The notes beneath the pieces were generated by a model, which saw only the letters and a list, made by a program, of their open reading frames with translations, was not told the origin of the DNA and made no database searches. This document shows positions 1 through 9,234 of a DNA stretch of 64,000 bases, piece by piece. Source of the stretch: Mesostigma viride (Eukaryota > Streptophyta > Mesostigmatophyceae > Mesostigmatales > Mesostigmataceae); assembly GCA_009746045.1 (NCBI GenBank), contig RPFO01000702.1, positions 372,001 through 436,000 of the forward strand, read 5' to 3'. A program made the translations under genes and the position numbers. Within the stretch, counting starts at the first letter, position 1; every line of letters starts with the position of its first letter.

Positions 1-2
1 CG

Positions 3-1022
3 GGAAGTATCTTTTGGACTATAATAGCTTCAATCTGTGGAATGTTAATAAAATATTCAGAAATATATTTGGGAGTAAAACATCGTCAGCCAAATAAAAA
101 TGGAGGGTTTGACGGTGGTCCTATGTATTACCTGCGTGACGCTTTTAAAAATAACTATGTACCATGTATTGCGGCTTTTCTTATATGTTTATACGGCGTA
201 GAAACTTATCAGTTTTTAGTACTAGTAGACAGAATTGAGCATAGTTTTGAATTAAATAGAATGGCCGTAATTTTAGGACTATTAGCATTAGTTTTATATA
301 GTTCTATTGGCGGCATAAAAAGACTAGCTAGCATATGCACCATAATAATGCCTATATTTATGCTTGTTTATGTTTTTGTAGCTTTATACATTATTGTTAG
401 TAATATACATATTTTGCCAGAATTTTTTGCTACCGTCATTACTTCTGCTTTTACTGGACATGCTCCAATAGGAGGTTTTGTCGGTAGTAGTATGATCTTA
501 GCCACATACCATGGCATGTCCAAAACCGTTTATTCCGGAGATATTGGTATCGGTTATGACTCCATAGTGCAAAGCGAAACTAATATAGTAAATCCGGAAA
601 AACAAGCTACTCTAGCTGTATACGCATTATTTACCGATACTTTTATATGCATACTTACTAATACTATGCTTGGGGTAACCGGTGCATGGTATAAATTTAA
701 TCATCTGGATGAAACCACAATAGTTTCAAAGACGATAGCTAATTACTTTCCATATAGCGATTTATTTGTAACTTTATTACTATTCTTTGCCGGATTTACA
801 ACAATAATCGCTTATTTAACAACCGGAACAAAATGTGCAAAATATTTAAGTCCTAAATATGGAAAAATAATATATTTGATATATGCTATATTTGCTTTTA
901 TATTTTTCTGCAATTTTTCCCAAGATAAAGTTATTGTAGTAATGGGATTGCTTAGCGGAATTCTTGTATTGATAAATGTATCTGGAATGATAAAATTACG
1001 GAAGGAAATTAAGTTTAATTGA
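3..1022 (+). CDS. AGCS-family sodium:alanine/glycine symporter, 5' end outside window
   Basis: This is an inner-membrane amino-acid carrier of the alanine/glycine:cation symporter family, expected to import small amino acids with sodium. The frame is open from base 3, so the N-terminus lies upstream of the window; the ATG at 42 is internal. The family signature GGPMYYL is seen shortly after the motif YLGVKHR, followed by about seven hydrophobic helices and a stop at 1020-1022. Full-length members are about 450 residues, so roughly a quarter is missing. Amino-acid import fits an intracellular bacterium with reduced biosynthesis. The family call is firm; the substrate is not. Confidence 0.9.
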   Translation, partial: GSIFWTIIASICGMLIKYSEIYLGVKHRQPNKNGGFDGGPMYYLRDAFKNNYVPCIAAFLICLYGVETYQFLVLVDRIEHSFELNRMAVILGLLALVLYSSIGGIKRLASICTIIMPIFMLVYVFVALYIIVSNIHILPEFFATVITSAFTGHAPIGGFVGSSMILATYHGMSKTVYSGDIGIGYDSIVQSETNIVNPEKQATLAVYALFTDTFICILTNTMLGVTGAWYKFNHLDETTIVSKTIANYFPYSDLFVTLLLFFAGFTTIIAYLTTGTKCAKYLSPKYGKIIYLIYAIFAFIFFCNFSQDKVIVVMGLLSGILVLINVSGMIKLRKEIKFN

Positions 1023-1046
1023 ATAAATATTTATATAATTAAAAAC

Positions 1047-2744
1047 ATGAAGAAGAAAATAGGACTTTTTGCTGTTGTTACTGTTCTTGGAATAACGTGG
1101 TTTGTACTTGCAAATAAATTTGAAGATAAAGTACGCACCGTATACTTACCGATCTTACAAGAGCAAAAAGAAAAAGGTGCACTTGAATTAGAGTTGGGTA
1201 ATATTAAAATTCATAAATATAAATTTGCTGTCGCAATAACAAATTTTGTCATTTTTCCAAAATCCGATATTTTTCAGACTAAACTAGATGGAGTTTCTTT
1301 ATTCTATAATCCTTTAACTAAAGATATTTCAGTTTCTTCTTTCGGTGACAAGATTTCTATTGGTACGGGCGAAACTGAAATATATATAGCCAACCCTTCT
1401 TTTTCTGCCAAAATTAGTGGTTCTGTTTTTCAAGGTAATATGAATGATATTCGTGTTACCTTTAATAGTGCACCCCAGCAGTTTTTAAGATCAGCTGACC
1501 AATTACCTCTTATGACAGATAAAGGGGCTTCTTATGAAATTACAGGAAAATTAGATGAAAAAACTAATCAGTACCTATTAAAATTGGTAACAAATACTAA
1601 GGGTATAAGCATAACTCGCGACTATTTTAAATGGTCTCATCAGTTAACTAGTAAAAATTTTAAAATCACTCAAGAAAGTCAGCTGTTAACGGATTTCTTA
1701 AATGAGATTGCTACTGATTATTACTATGCAACTGTACCAGATAATTTAATCGACTCTAACATGAACGTTTCAATAGCAGCTGATAGGAATCATTTAGAAA
1801 ACATTTTCAAATTTATTCAAGGCAAAATCCATTTTGAAGAACTAGCCTCAAATTTGGCTAAAACTTTCAATTTAAATAAGGAGTTATTTGATATCGCAAT
1901 ACTTGCTTCTTATGGCAATAACTTATTTAACAATAAACTTTCATTTAATCTTTCCGGCGATGGTAAAGTCCTAAAAGGTAATTTTGATGTTGAAGATAAT
2001 AAAAATTACCCAAAAGATAGGATTGAAGAAATTGCAAAATTAACAGCAGACTTGTTAAGTAAAGTTTTTAATAAAATAACTGAAGAAAACTTAATTAAGT
2101 CCAAGGGATTAACGGTAGAAGATTTCATGAATTTGGCAAATAGTCTTATTGATATAAAAAACACCAAATTCAGTACTAATTTAACCTATAAAATTGAAGA
2201 TTCCATTACTGACGCAAACCTACATTTCGGTATTAACGAATATAGTATGGATTTAGCGATTAGTAATAAAGACAAGGAACGCTATAATGGTATGTTAACA
2301 TTATCTGATCCTTTTAAAATCATAAATGCAAAAACAAAATTTGCTCATGAAATAGTTTTACCACTAATAGAGAAAATAAGCGGTGATGATAAAAGCAGTT
2401 TAGATATTATGCAAAAATATATTAGTAATATTGAAAATAATGCTTTTGAGGCTCTGAGGGTTTTCAGTAAAATACCGGAGTTAACACAAGGCGATAAATT
2501 TGAAGCAGATTTCAGTTATGAGCCCAAAAGCTTTAGCCTTAAAATCAATAATAAATCATTTTTGGAAATTATTACAGACGAGAAAATAGTTAAGTTTCTA
2601 AGAGGGTTTTATACTCAAGCAGATAATCAAGCCTTGCCAGCAGCAGAAGCTTCTAGCGAAGATCAGCATGAGTCAGTACTGCCTAATGAAGAAATTTCGG
2701 CAAGTTCGACAAATAATAATAGCCAAGATAACCCTACCCCATGA
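1047..2744 (+). CDS. Conserved hypothetical protein with N-terminal membrane anchor, translationally coupled to hisS
   Basis: A 565-residue protein of unknown function. Residues 5-22 form one hydrophobic helix, after which the chain is soluble, so the bulk is probably periplasmic. The body alternates beta-rich stretches (substrate- or lipid-binding-like, reminiscent of DUF945/DUF2125 envelope proteins, though I cannot confirm either) with helical parts. The last 40 residues are low-complexity, rich in E, S, N, Q and P. Its stop overlaps the hisS start by four bases (ATGA), so the two are co-translated. No catalytic motif is visible. Confidence 0.8.
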   Translation: MKKKIGLFAVVTVLGITWFVLANKFEDKVRTVYLPILQEQKEKGALELELGNIKIHKYKFAVAITNFVIFPKSDIFQTKLDGVSLFYNPLTKDISVSSFGDKISIGTGETEIYIANPSFSAKISGSVFQGNMNDIRVTFNSAPQQFLRSADQLPLMTDKGASYEITGKLDEKTNQYLLKLVTNTKGISITRDYFKWSHQLTSKNFKITQESQLLTDFLNEIATDYYYATVPDNLIDSNMNVSIAADRNHLENIFKFIQGKIHFEELASNLAKTFNLNKELFDIAILASYGNNLFNNKLSFNLSGDGKVLKGNFDVEDNKNYPKDRIEEIAKLTADLLSKVFNKITEENLIKSKGLTVEDFMNLANSLIDIKNTKFSTNLTYKIEDSITDANLHFGINEYSMDLAISNKDKERYNGMLTLSDPFKIINAKTKFAHEIVLPLIEKISGDDKSSLDIMQKYISNIENNAFEALRVFSKIPELTQGDKFEADFSYEPKSFSLKINNKSFLEIITDEKIVKFLRGFYTQADNQALPAAEASSEDQHESVLPNEEISASSTNNNSQDNPTP

Positions 2745-4000
2745 CCGATAAACTGCAATCACTAAGAGGGATGAAAGATCTCTTCGACGAGGATTTCAAG
2801 CTTCATAGCTATATCATAGATACTGCTCGAAAAATAACTGCCTTATATTGTTATGAGGGAGCAAGTACCCCTATACTGGAATACACAAAAGTTTTTGATC
2901 GTACACTTGGCGATAGCTCGGATGTTATCAGTAAAGAAATGTACAGTTTCCTAGACAGAAGCGGTGAAAGTGTAGCCCTTAGGCCGGAATTTACTGCAGG
3001 TATTATGAGAGCTTTTATTTCGAACGGACTTCAGCAGAAACTCCCGTTAAAATTATTTTCTCATGGTCCGGTATTCCGGTACGACCGTCCTCAAGCAGGA
3101 AGACAAAGACAGTTTCACCAAATTAATTGTGAATATATAGGGTCTGGTGAACCCTATTCTGATGCTGAAAGTATTAAACTTGCCTTACATTTACTTCAAG
3201 AGCTAAATATCCTTGATGATATAACACTGGAAATAAATTCCCTGGGTTGTCAAAATTCACGGTCTTTATATCAGGAAGCTCTAATCAATTACTTTAGCAA
3301 ATATGAAAATGAGCTCTCAAGCGATAGTAAGGAGAGATTAAGAAAAAAGCCTCTTCGTATACTTGATTCAAAAGATGAAAACGATAAAAAAATAGCAACA
3401 GGAGCTCCTTTTATTGCTGATTATTATACAGCGGAATCAAAGGCTTATTTCGATAAGGTACTTGGTTATTTAGATATTTTAAATATTAATTATAAACTAA
3501 ATCCGCGATTAGCAAGAGGCCTCGATTATTATTGTCATACGGCGTTTGAATTTACGACTGATAGATTGGGATCTCAAAACGCAGTAGGTGGGGGCGGGCG
3601 GTATGATTATCTATGTAAATTGATGGGAGGAACAGATGTGCCTGCCGTTGGTTTTGGTTTAGGTATTGAACGCTTAGCTTTAATGATCCTGCTCAAAAAT
3701 TATCAAAGCAAAAAATTAGCACCGCTTTATCTAATTCCGATTGGACAGGAATGCGAAAATTATATTATTAGACTAGCTGATTTCTTAAGGTTTCATTCTA
3801 TTCCAGTTGCAATTGAACTAAAAGGTAAAGTACAAAAAAGAATGGAAAAAGCACTAAAGGATGAGGCTAATTATATTGTATTTGCCGGCGCTGATGAGAT
3901 ACAAAGCAATAGCTTCAAATTAAGGTTTTTAGATAAAAAAGAGGAACAAACAGTTTCAGCCCAGCAGCTCTTAGACCTTATAAAAATTACATATAATTAG
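2741..4000 (+). CDS. hisS: Histidyl-tRNA synthetase
   Basis: Class II aminoacyl-tRNA synthetase that charges tRNA-His in the cytoplasm. At 419 residues it has the normal bacterial length. Visible motifs are the N-terminal QSLRGMKDL, motif 2 (VFRYDRPQAGRQRQFHQ), the histidine-specific ARGLDYY segment and motif 3 (GFGLGIERLAL), followed by the anticodon-binding domain in the last 90 residues. The start overlaps the preceding gene by four bases, which fixes the ATG at 2741. An ordinary housekeeping gene. Confidence 0.99.
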   Translation: MTDKLQSLRGMKDLFDEDFKLHSYIIDTARKITALYCYEGASTPILEYTKVFDRTLGDSSDVISKEMYSFLDRSGESVALRPEFTAGIMRAFISNGLQQKLPLKLFSHGPVFRYDRPQAGRQRQFHQINCEYIGSGEPYSDAESIKLALHLLQELNILDDITLEINSLGCQNSRSLYQEALINYFSKYENELSSDSKERLRKKPLRILDSKDENDKKIATGAPFIADYYTAESKAYFDKVLGYLDILNINYKLNPRLARGLDYYCHTAFEFTTDRLGSQNAVGGGGRYDYLCKLMGGTDVPAVGFGLGIERLALMILLKNYQSKKLAPLYLIPIGQECENYIIRLADFLRFHSIPVAIELKGKVQKRMEKALKDEANYIVFAGADEIQSNSFKLRFLDKKEEQTVSAQQLLDLIKITYN

Positions 4001-4123
4001 TATAATTTTTTAAACAAAACGCACGTAATTTTACCTTTAACCAATTCTAGAAGCCTTAAAAAGTCAGCGTAAATTAGACATTTTCAAATAGTTACGTAAG
4101 ACTTATTTATTATAATAACAAAC

Positions 4124-4453
4124 CTACACGTTAAATGAATTACCGCAACCGCATTTTGCGATTGCATTCGGGTTGGATATTTGAAAATAAGCGCTTCCCA
4201 ATTCTTCAACAAATTCTAATTTGCATTTGTCTAAAAAAGGTTGAGATAGAGGATCTATGGCGATTTTTACTCCGTATTTTTCTAAAATAAAGTCATCATC
4301 ATTTACCTTATCAATCAAATTGTAATCATACATAAAGCCTGAACAGCCTCCACTATCTACAGCCACTCTAATAGCTACTTTACTGTCTGGTTCATTTTTT
4401 ATGAGTTCAGAAATACGGCGAGCTGCGCTCTGGCTTACATCAAAATTCATCAT
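4124..4453 (-). CDS. A-type iron-sulfur carrier (ErpA/IscA/HesB family)
   Basis: Small cytoplasmic scaffold or carrier that delivers Fe-S clusters to target enzymes. At 109 residues it has family length. The three conserved cysteines are present: C37 in SGGCSGF, and C101 and C103 in the C-terminal CGCGNSF motif. Two ATGs in a row (4453 and 4450) leave the exact first residue open. It stands alone on the minus strand, convergent with hisS and 80 bases downstream of infA. Which subfamily (ErpA or IscA) cannot be settled by eye. Confidence 0.95.
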   Translation of the reverse strand: MMNFDVSQSAARRISELIKNEPDSKVAIRVAVDSGGCSGFMYDYNLIDKVNDDDFILEKYGVKIAIDPLSQPFLDKCKLEFVEELGSAYFQISNPNAIAKCGCGNSFNV

Positions 4454-4536
4454 TTATTAAGAGCAGATTTAGTATTTTAAGATAAGTTCCAGGTAATTTT
4501 AGCACCTTAAAAAACTTCAACAATTCTTAGTTTAAT

Positions 4537-4752
4537 TTAGCTGCGATGTATAACCCTACCTTTTGTTAAGTCATAGGGGGTCATTTCTACCTTAACTTTA
4601 TCACCAGCTAAAATACGAATACGATTTTTTCTCATTTTACCAGAAGTATGAGCTATAATTTCATGTCCATTTTCAAGGATGACCCTAAAATGGGCATTGG
4701 GTAAAAGCTCTAATACTTTCCCGTCGAATTGAAGTAATTCTTCTTTTGCCAT
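4537..4752 (-). CDS. infA: Translation initiation factor IF-1
   Basis: S1-like OB-fold protein of 71 residues, exactly the usual length, that binds the ribosomal A site during initiation. The recognisable core is [22 protein letters not shown] (cut here to its pattern: ENGH, then [12 protein letters not shown], then GDKV and KGRVIHRS at the end). A near-consensus promoter lies just upstream at 4779-4807. Single gene with no coupled partner. Confidence 0.98.
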   Translation of the reverse strand: MAKEELLQFDGKVLELLPNAHFRVILENGHEIIAHTSGKMRKNRIRILAGDKVKVEMTPYDLTKGRVIHRS

Positions 4753-4778
4753 TGTTTTTGTACATAAATTATGCTGAA

Positions 4779-4807
4779 ACTATAGCAAATATCAGCTTCT
4801 AAAACAA
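4779..4807 (-). promoter_or_regulatory. Sigma-70-type promoter for infA
   Basis: On the minus strand, TTGTTT (4807-4802), a 17-base spacer and TATAGT (4784-4779) lie 27 bases upstream of the infA ATG. Four of six and five of six positions match the consensus boxes with optimal spacing. Seen in sequence; activity is inferred. Confidence 0.6.
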
Positions 4808-4915
4808 GGGATAATTTACTTATAAGCACAGTAATTTCAGAATTTTTTAATTATAAAATAATCTCGTTTTAAGGAGGTTAATATTAGACTCAAGACCTAG
4901 CAATTCATTTTTACT

Positions 4916-5404
4916 TTATAAGCTTGGAAAGTTTTCAACACATATAATAAAACCATTACAGTCGATACCTTGTGCTAATTCCGCAATATATAATATATAT
5001 TTTCTATTATTAATTGTGGCATTTAGCACTACAATATCTGTAGTTTTAAATTTTTCTTTGAGAGAGATTAAATTACCCGGAAGAAAATTATAAACTTCTT
5101 TCTTTAATAAACTAATAGCTCTGGTTTTAAATTCCATATGGATTGAATCAATTACCATAATTTCTTCTAAATTATAATATTCTTTTATAGATAACATTAA
5201 TTCAATGCAAAAATTCTCGCTGGAACTAGATTGTGTACTGTGCGCAAGGTTTTTGTACAAAAATTTGAGTTCTAAGTATAATTGCATTAAGCTTAAATTT
5301 TTTCTGTCTAATCCTTTTTTCCATTCAACAGCTGTTTTAAAAAGTAGATACAAAACAACTATTGATAAAGCAATATAAATTTTGCTGACAATATCTATTT
5401 CCAT
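4916..5404 (-). CDS. Hypothetical membrane-anchored protein, possible GAF-like domain
   Basis: A protein of 162 residues from the ATG at 5404; a TTG at 5440 would add 12 residues but has no better ribosome site. Residues 7-25 form one transmembrane helix, followed by a basic helix and a soluble domain of about 120 residues. The soluble part has the strand-helix rhythm of a small GAF-like sensor domain (MVIDSI near the middle, GFIICVENF at the end), but no key residues confirm this. It is a lone gene divergent from gapR. Unrecognised; the GAF idea is only a suggestion. Confidence 0.65.
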   Translation of the reverse strand: MEIDIVSKIYIALSIVVLYLLFKTAVEWKKGLDRKNLSLMQLYLELKFLYKNLAHSTQSSSSENFCIELMLSIKEYYNLEEIMVIDSIHMEFKTRAISLLKKEVYNFLPGNLISLKEKFKTTDIVVLNATINNRKYILYIAELAQGIDCNGFIICVENFPSL

Positions 5405-5593
5405 AGATTTTATAATTATATTAAATGATTTTAAGCCCAATTGTATTAAACTATAAGTTTAACAGGCTAGTATAATTAAATAGTTTAAACTCTAGCCCCA
5501 AGCAATATATTTTACATAAAATCATAAGCTTTTAGTGGTTTTTTGTTTTAAATGTGTTTATAAAAAACATCATAATTAACAAAGAGGATTTTT

Positions 5594-5830
5594 ATGGCCG
5601 AAATAGTAGCAAAAGATCAACTGAAGCAATATATAGACAGAATTGAACGACTAGAAACTGAAAAAAGCGCATTACTTGATGACATAAAGCAGGTTTTTGA
5701 TGAAGCAAAAGCTAACGGTTTTGATGTTAAAACAATGAAACAAATAATTAAGCTAAGAAAACTTGATAAAAATAAATTAGCTGAGCAAGATGCTATATTA
5801 GAGCTTTATAGGCAAGCTTTAGAAGTCTAG
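5594..5830 (+). CDS. gapR: GapR-family nucleoid-associated protein (DUF2312)
   Basis: A 78-residue alphaproteobacterial DNA-binding protein. In Caulobacter, GapR binds overtwisted AT-rich DNA ahead of replication and transcription and stimulates topoisomerases. The sequence shows the typical QLKQYIDRIERLE coiled coil, then KSALLDDIKQVFDEAKANGFD and KIIKLRK-like segments. A ribosome site (AAAGAGG) sits 8 bases before the ATG. A rhodanese gene follows after 29 bases and is probably co-transcribed. Confidence 0.95.
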   Translation: MAEIVAKDQLKQYIDRIERLETEKSALLDDIKQVFDEAKANGFDVKTMKQIIKLRKLDKNKLAEQDAILELYRQALEV

Positions 5831-5859
5831 GATTATAAAGTAAATAAAGAAAGGCAGAA

Positions 5860-6195
5860 ATGATGGCAGAAATAAAAACTCTAGATCCCAAAACATTGAA
5901 ATTTTGGCTGGATAAAAATGAGGCGATACTGGTTGATGTCCGAGAACCACTCGAGTATAAAGAAGCACATATTGAAAAAGCTATTAATATACCATTATCT
6001 CAACTTCCTGCAAAAATTCATCAGCTTCCTGATTTAGGAAAGAAGAAAATAGTTTTACAGTGCAAATCCGGTATTAGATCAATGATTGGATGTCAGACCT
6101 TAAATAAAGAAGGTTTTCAGTACAGTTTATGGAATCTTGAAGGTGGAATTCACGCTTGGTCTTCTTCAGGATTCCCAATTATGACACTAAAATAA
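5860..6195 (+). CDS. Single-domain rhodanese (sulfurtransferase)
   Basis: A cytoplasmic protein of 111 residues, one rhodanese domain. The hallmark DVREPLEYKEAHI is near residue 30, and the active-site loop C-K-S-G-I-R-S near residue 70 carries the catalytic cysteine. The C-terminal GGIHAW motif is also typical. Such proteins carry persulfide sulfur, but the acceptor is unknown. Two adjacent ATGs (5860, 5863) leave the start open by one codon. It follows gapR and converges on mrp across a shared hairpin. Confidence 0.93.
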   Translation: MMAEIKTLDPKTLKFWLDKNEAILVDVREPLEYKEAHIEKAINIPLSQLPAKIHQLPDLGKKKIVLQCKSGIRSMIGCQTLNKEGFQYSLWNLEGGIHAWSSSGFPIMTLK

Positions 6196-6197
6196 AA

Positions 6198-6219
6198 TAT
6201 TAGATTGTAAAATCTAATA
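6198..6219. terminator. Bidirectional hairpin between rhodanese gene and mrp
   Basis: Perfect 9-bp inverted repeat TATTAGATT / AATCTAATA with a 4-base loop, lying between two convergent genes and covering the mrp stop codon. There is no long T tract, so function as a terminator is inferred from position. Confidence 0.45.
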
Positions 6220-7189
6220 GATCAAAATACTTTTCAAGAGCTACTCCTTTATCACACGATGCAGATAATTCTGGAATTAAGGCTATTTTAGCTAGAAGAG
6301 GTAAAGTATAATCACTTGCAATTTGTTTACCGCTATTACCGGAGAATATGGTAATTTTTTCTGAACTTGGAGAAAAATAACCACTCATATTCTCGATTAT
6401 ACCAATTATTGGTACTCCAAATTTTCTATATAAATTTATGGTTCTTTGCACATCAATTGCCGAAATTTTTTGCGGAGTTGTTATCATTACTACTCCAGCA
6501 GTTACATAATTTTGTAATAAACTCAAGTGTATGTCACCAGTACCGGGGGGAGTGTCAATTATCAAATAATCGAGCTGTCCCCAATTAGTTAAGGAAATAA
6601 GTTGATACAGAGCTTTGCTCGTCATAGGTCCCCGCCAACTAATCGATGATAAAGGATCGGTAATGAAACCGATTGAGTTTACTTTAACATTATAATTACA
6701 AAGAGGAATCATTCTCTTATTTACTAACTCTGGTTTCCCCTTAAGATCAAAAATGCTGGGGATGGAAGGACCATAAATATCTGCATCAAGCAAGCCTACT
6801 TTTTTTCCTTGGCTGGCAAGTTTTTGAGCAAGAAGTGCTGCTATTGTTGACTTTCCTACTCCTCCTTTACCTGCAGCAATCAAGATCACCTTCTTAATGT
6901 TATCAAGTATTATTTTGGAATTTTCTTTTTTTGGTTGGGCCTGTTTATTTTCAGAACTCGTTAAAACAATATTGATTCTCTCAATGTCAGCAATCTTTTC
7001 TAATTCGTTTATTATATGATTTCTAACCTCTTGTGCTTCTTCTAAGGCAATTCCATTAATATCTAAGGCAAAACCTGCCTCTTTACCTTTAATGATGATT
7101 TCTGAAGCTCTTTCACTAGCTTTAGAATTGTCGGAAAAGCAGATATTTGCAATTTTTGTTTGAATCTGTGTCTTAATTAAAAGCGGCAT
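6200..7189 (-). CDS. mrp: Mrp/ApbC-type P-loop ATPase, Fe-S cluster carrier
   Basis: Cytoplasmic deviant-Walker ATPase (ParA/MinD fold) of the Mrp/Nbp35 family that loads Fe-S clusters onto apoproteins. The P-loop GKGGVGKST is near residue 98, followed by DADIYGPS and DTPPGTGD. The first 90 residues are a reduced MIP18/DUF59-like domain. The CxxC pair seen near the C-terminus in many Mrp proteins is not obvious here, so cluster binding may differ. With the A-type carrier at 4124 it makes a local Fe-S theme. Confidence 0.95.
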   Translation of the reverse strand: MPLLIKTQIQTKIANICFSDNSKASERASEIIIKGKEAGFALDINGIALEEAQEVRNHIINELEKIADIERINIVLTSSENKQAQPKKENSKIILDNIKKVILIAAGKGGVGKSTIAALLAQKLASQGKKVGLLDADIYGPSIPSIFDLKGKPELVNKRMIPLCNYNVKVNSIGFITDPLSSISWRGPMTSKALYQLISLTNWGQLDYLIIDTPPGTGDIHLSLLQNYVTAGVVMITTPQKISAIDVQRTINLYRKFGVPIIGIIENMSGYFSPSSEKITIFSGNSGKQIASDYTLPLLAKIALIPELSASCDKGVALEKYFDLLDFTI

Positions 7190-7225
7190 GCTTGCAATAT
7201 TAAATAATATTATTATATTATTATG

Positions 7226-7254
7226 TTGTTAGTTTCTACTTAACTATATATTAT
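7226..7254 (+). promoter_or_regulatory. Sigma-70-type promoter for hflK-hflC-degP
   Basis: TTGTTA (7226-7231), a 17-base spacer and TATTAT (7249-7254) end 26 bases before the hflK ATG. The spacing is optimal. Since hflC and degP follow with short gaps, this is the likely operon promoter. Confidence 0.6.
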
Positions 7255-7280
7255 TTACCACCTAAACGATAGTTCAAATA

Positions 7281-8345
7281 ATGAAAAAATACATATATCA
7301 ACACACTTTTAAAAAATCTCCTTGGGAAGATTCTGAGCCAAAAGAAAATATTTTTACTAAGAAACGTAGAGACCAGTTTAACTTTGATAATTTCCAATTT
7401 AATTTCAACCCTAAGTCGGTCATCTGGATTTTAGGGGGGATTATATTACTATGGCTTGCTAATGGGTTTTACAAGGTAGAAGAAGGAGAGGAAGCAGCTA
7501 TTATCAGATTTGGTAAATTTAATAGAACGGCTATGCCGGGGCTAAATTATAAATTACCGTCTCCATTTGAAACGTTGGAAATAGAAAAAGTTGCCCAGTC
7601 TAGAAGAATAGAAATCGGTTATAGGTCTAGCGGTAAGTTAAGAAATAACATAGGAGCTGATTTAAATAAAGATAGAGACATCGCTGCTGAAAGTATAATG
7701 TTAACAGGGGATGAGAATATTATTGAACTTAACGTAGATGTAATGTGGCATATATCAAATTTATCTGATTACCTCTTCAATGTTACCGATCCAGAAGAAG
7801 CTGTTAAAGCTGTTTCCGAAAGTGCAATAAGGGAAGTAATAGGAAATATGCCTATTGCTTCTGTACTTTCGAATCAAAAACAAGAGATTACTGAAAAAAT
7901 TGAGGGATTAATAAAGCAGATTTTAGAACAATATAAAATTGGTGTGGCAATAGAGCAGGTAAAACTTTTAAAAGCAGAACCTCCGAAGGAGGCCATTCAG
8001 GCTTATAGAGATGTGCAAACAGCAAAAGCAGACAAGGAAAAAGAAATCAATGAAGCACAGTCTTATAGAAATAATATTCTACCAAAAGCAAGAGGAGAAG
8101 CAGCCAAAATTCTGGAGGAATCGGAAGGGTATAAGGTAGAAGTAATTGCTAAGGCAGAAGGTGATGCTTCAAGGTTTAATGCAATATACGAACAATATTT
8201 ATTGAACAAGGAAGTAACTCGAGGTAGGTTATATTTAGATGCCTTAAAGGAGATATTATATCAGTCTGATAAAGTAATTATGGGTACTGAAGGGGTATTA
8301 CCTCATATGGCAGTAAAGCCTAAGGCTTCCACAAATAGTCAGTAA
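7281..8345 (+). CDS. hflK: FtsH protease modulator HflK
   Basis: Membrane SPFH/band-7 protein of 354 residues that forms, with HflC, the periplasmic cage around FtsH protease and regulates membrane-protein degradation. One transmembrane helix lies at about residues 50-68, followed by the SPFH domain (EEAAIIRFGKF) and a long charged coiled coil (QTAKADKEKEINEAQSYRN). Homologues share the MLTGDENI segment seen here. hflC begins 29 bases downstream, as in most proteobacteria. Confidence 0.97.
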   Translation: MKKYIYQHTFKKSPWEDSEPKENIFTKKRRDQFNFDNFQFNFNPKSVIWILGGIILLWLANGFYKVEEGEEAAIIRFGKFNRTAMPGLNYKLPSPFETLEIEKVAQSRRIEIGYRSSGKLRNNIGADLNKDRDIAAESIMLTGDENIIELNVDVMWHISNLSDYLFNVTDPEEAVKAVSESAIREVIGNMPIASVLSNQKQEITEKIEGLIKQILEQYKIGVAIEQVKLLKAEPPKEAIQAYRDVQTAKADKEKEINEAQSYRNNILPKARGEAAKILEESEGYKVEVIAKAEGDASRFNAIYEQYLLNKEVTRGRLYLDALKEILYQSDKVIMGTEGVLPHMAVKPKASTNSQ

Positions 8346-8373
8346 AATTTACAAAAGCTAACAGGTTATAAAT

Positions 8374-9231
8374 ATGAACAAGATACATTACGTCGGATTC
8401 GCAGCATTTGCTTTTTTAATGATTCTGTCTGGATCTTTGTTTAGCGTTGATCAAAGACAAAATGGAGTGGTATTTCAGTTTGGGGAAGCAGTTAGAGTAA
8501 TTGAATCTCCGGGGTTAAACATAAAAATTCCTTTCATTCAAAATGTCCAATTCTTTGATAAAAGGATTCTGGATGTAAAAGCTGAGGCAAAGGAGCTTAC
8601 AGCTTCAGATGAAAAGCGGGTAATTGTAGATGCTTTTGCAAAATTCAGGATTGTAAATACAGTTGAATTTATTAAGACAGTACATAATTACCAAGGAGCT
8701 CAACTTCGTCTGAACAGGATTCTAGAATCAGCGATGCGTACCGTAATTGGTAAATTTCCATTAAATACCCTTCTTACTGATAAAAGGGCAAACTTAATGC
8801 TGCAGATAAGAGATTTAACGTATTCAGAAGCAAAAAACTTTGGTATTGAAGTCATTGATGTTAGGATTTTAAAAGCAGATTTACCACCAGAAAATAGTAC
8901 TGCGATTTACATGCGCATGCAAACTGATCGTGAAAAGGAAGCAAATCAGATTAGAGCAGAAGGAAACGAAGAAGCAGCTAGAATCAGATCGAAAGCTGAT
9001 AAAGAAAGTAAAATAATTTTAGCTAATGCTTACATGGATGCTCAGAAAACTAAAGGTTTAGGTGATGCAGAAGCTGCACATCTTTATAACCAGGCTTATT
9101 CAAGAGACTCGGAATTCTTTAAGTTTTATGCCTCCTTAAACACTTATAAAGCTTCATTATCAAAAGAAAATACTCAATTTGTTCTTTCTCCAGATTCTGA
9201 GTTTTTTAAATACCTAAGATTAGGAAAATAG
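8374..9231 (+). CDS. hflC: FtsH protease modulator HflC
   Basis: Partner of HflK, 285 residues, inner membrane with a periplasmic SPFH domain. One N-terminal helix (residues 5-24) is followed by VDQRQNGVVFQFGEAVR, ADLPPENSTAIYMRMQTDR and an alanine-rich coiled coil (EGNEEAARIRSKADKES), all characteristic of HflC. It lies between hflK and degP, with degP starting three bases after its stop, so a membrane quality-control operon is clear. Confidence 0.97.
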   Translation: MNKIHYVGFAAFAFLMILSGSLFSVDQRQNGVVFQFGEAVRVIESPGLNIKIPFIQNVQFFDKRILDVKAEAKELTASDEKRVIVDAFAKFRIVNTVEFIKTVHNYQGAQLRLNRILESAMRTVIGKFPLNTLLTDKRANLMLQIRDLTYSEAKNFGIEVIDVRILKADLPPENSTAIYMRMQTDREKEANQIRAEGNEEAARIRSKADKESKIILANAYMDAQKTKGLGDAEAAHLYNQAYSRDSEFFKFYASLNTYKASLSKENTQFVLSPDSEFFKYLRLGK

Positions 9232-9234
9232 CAT

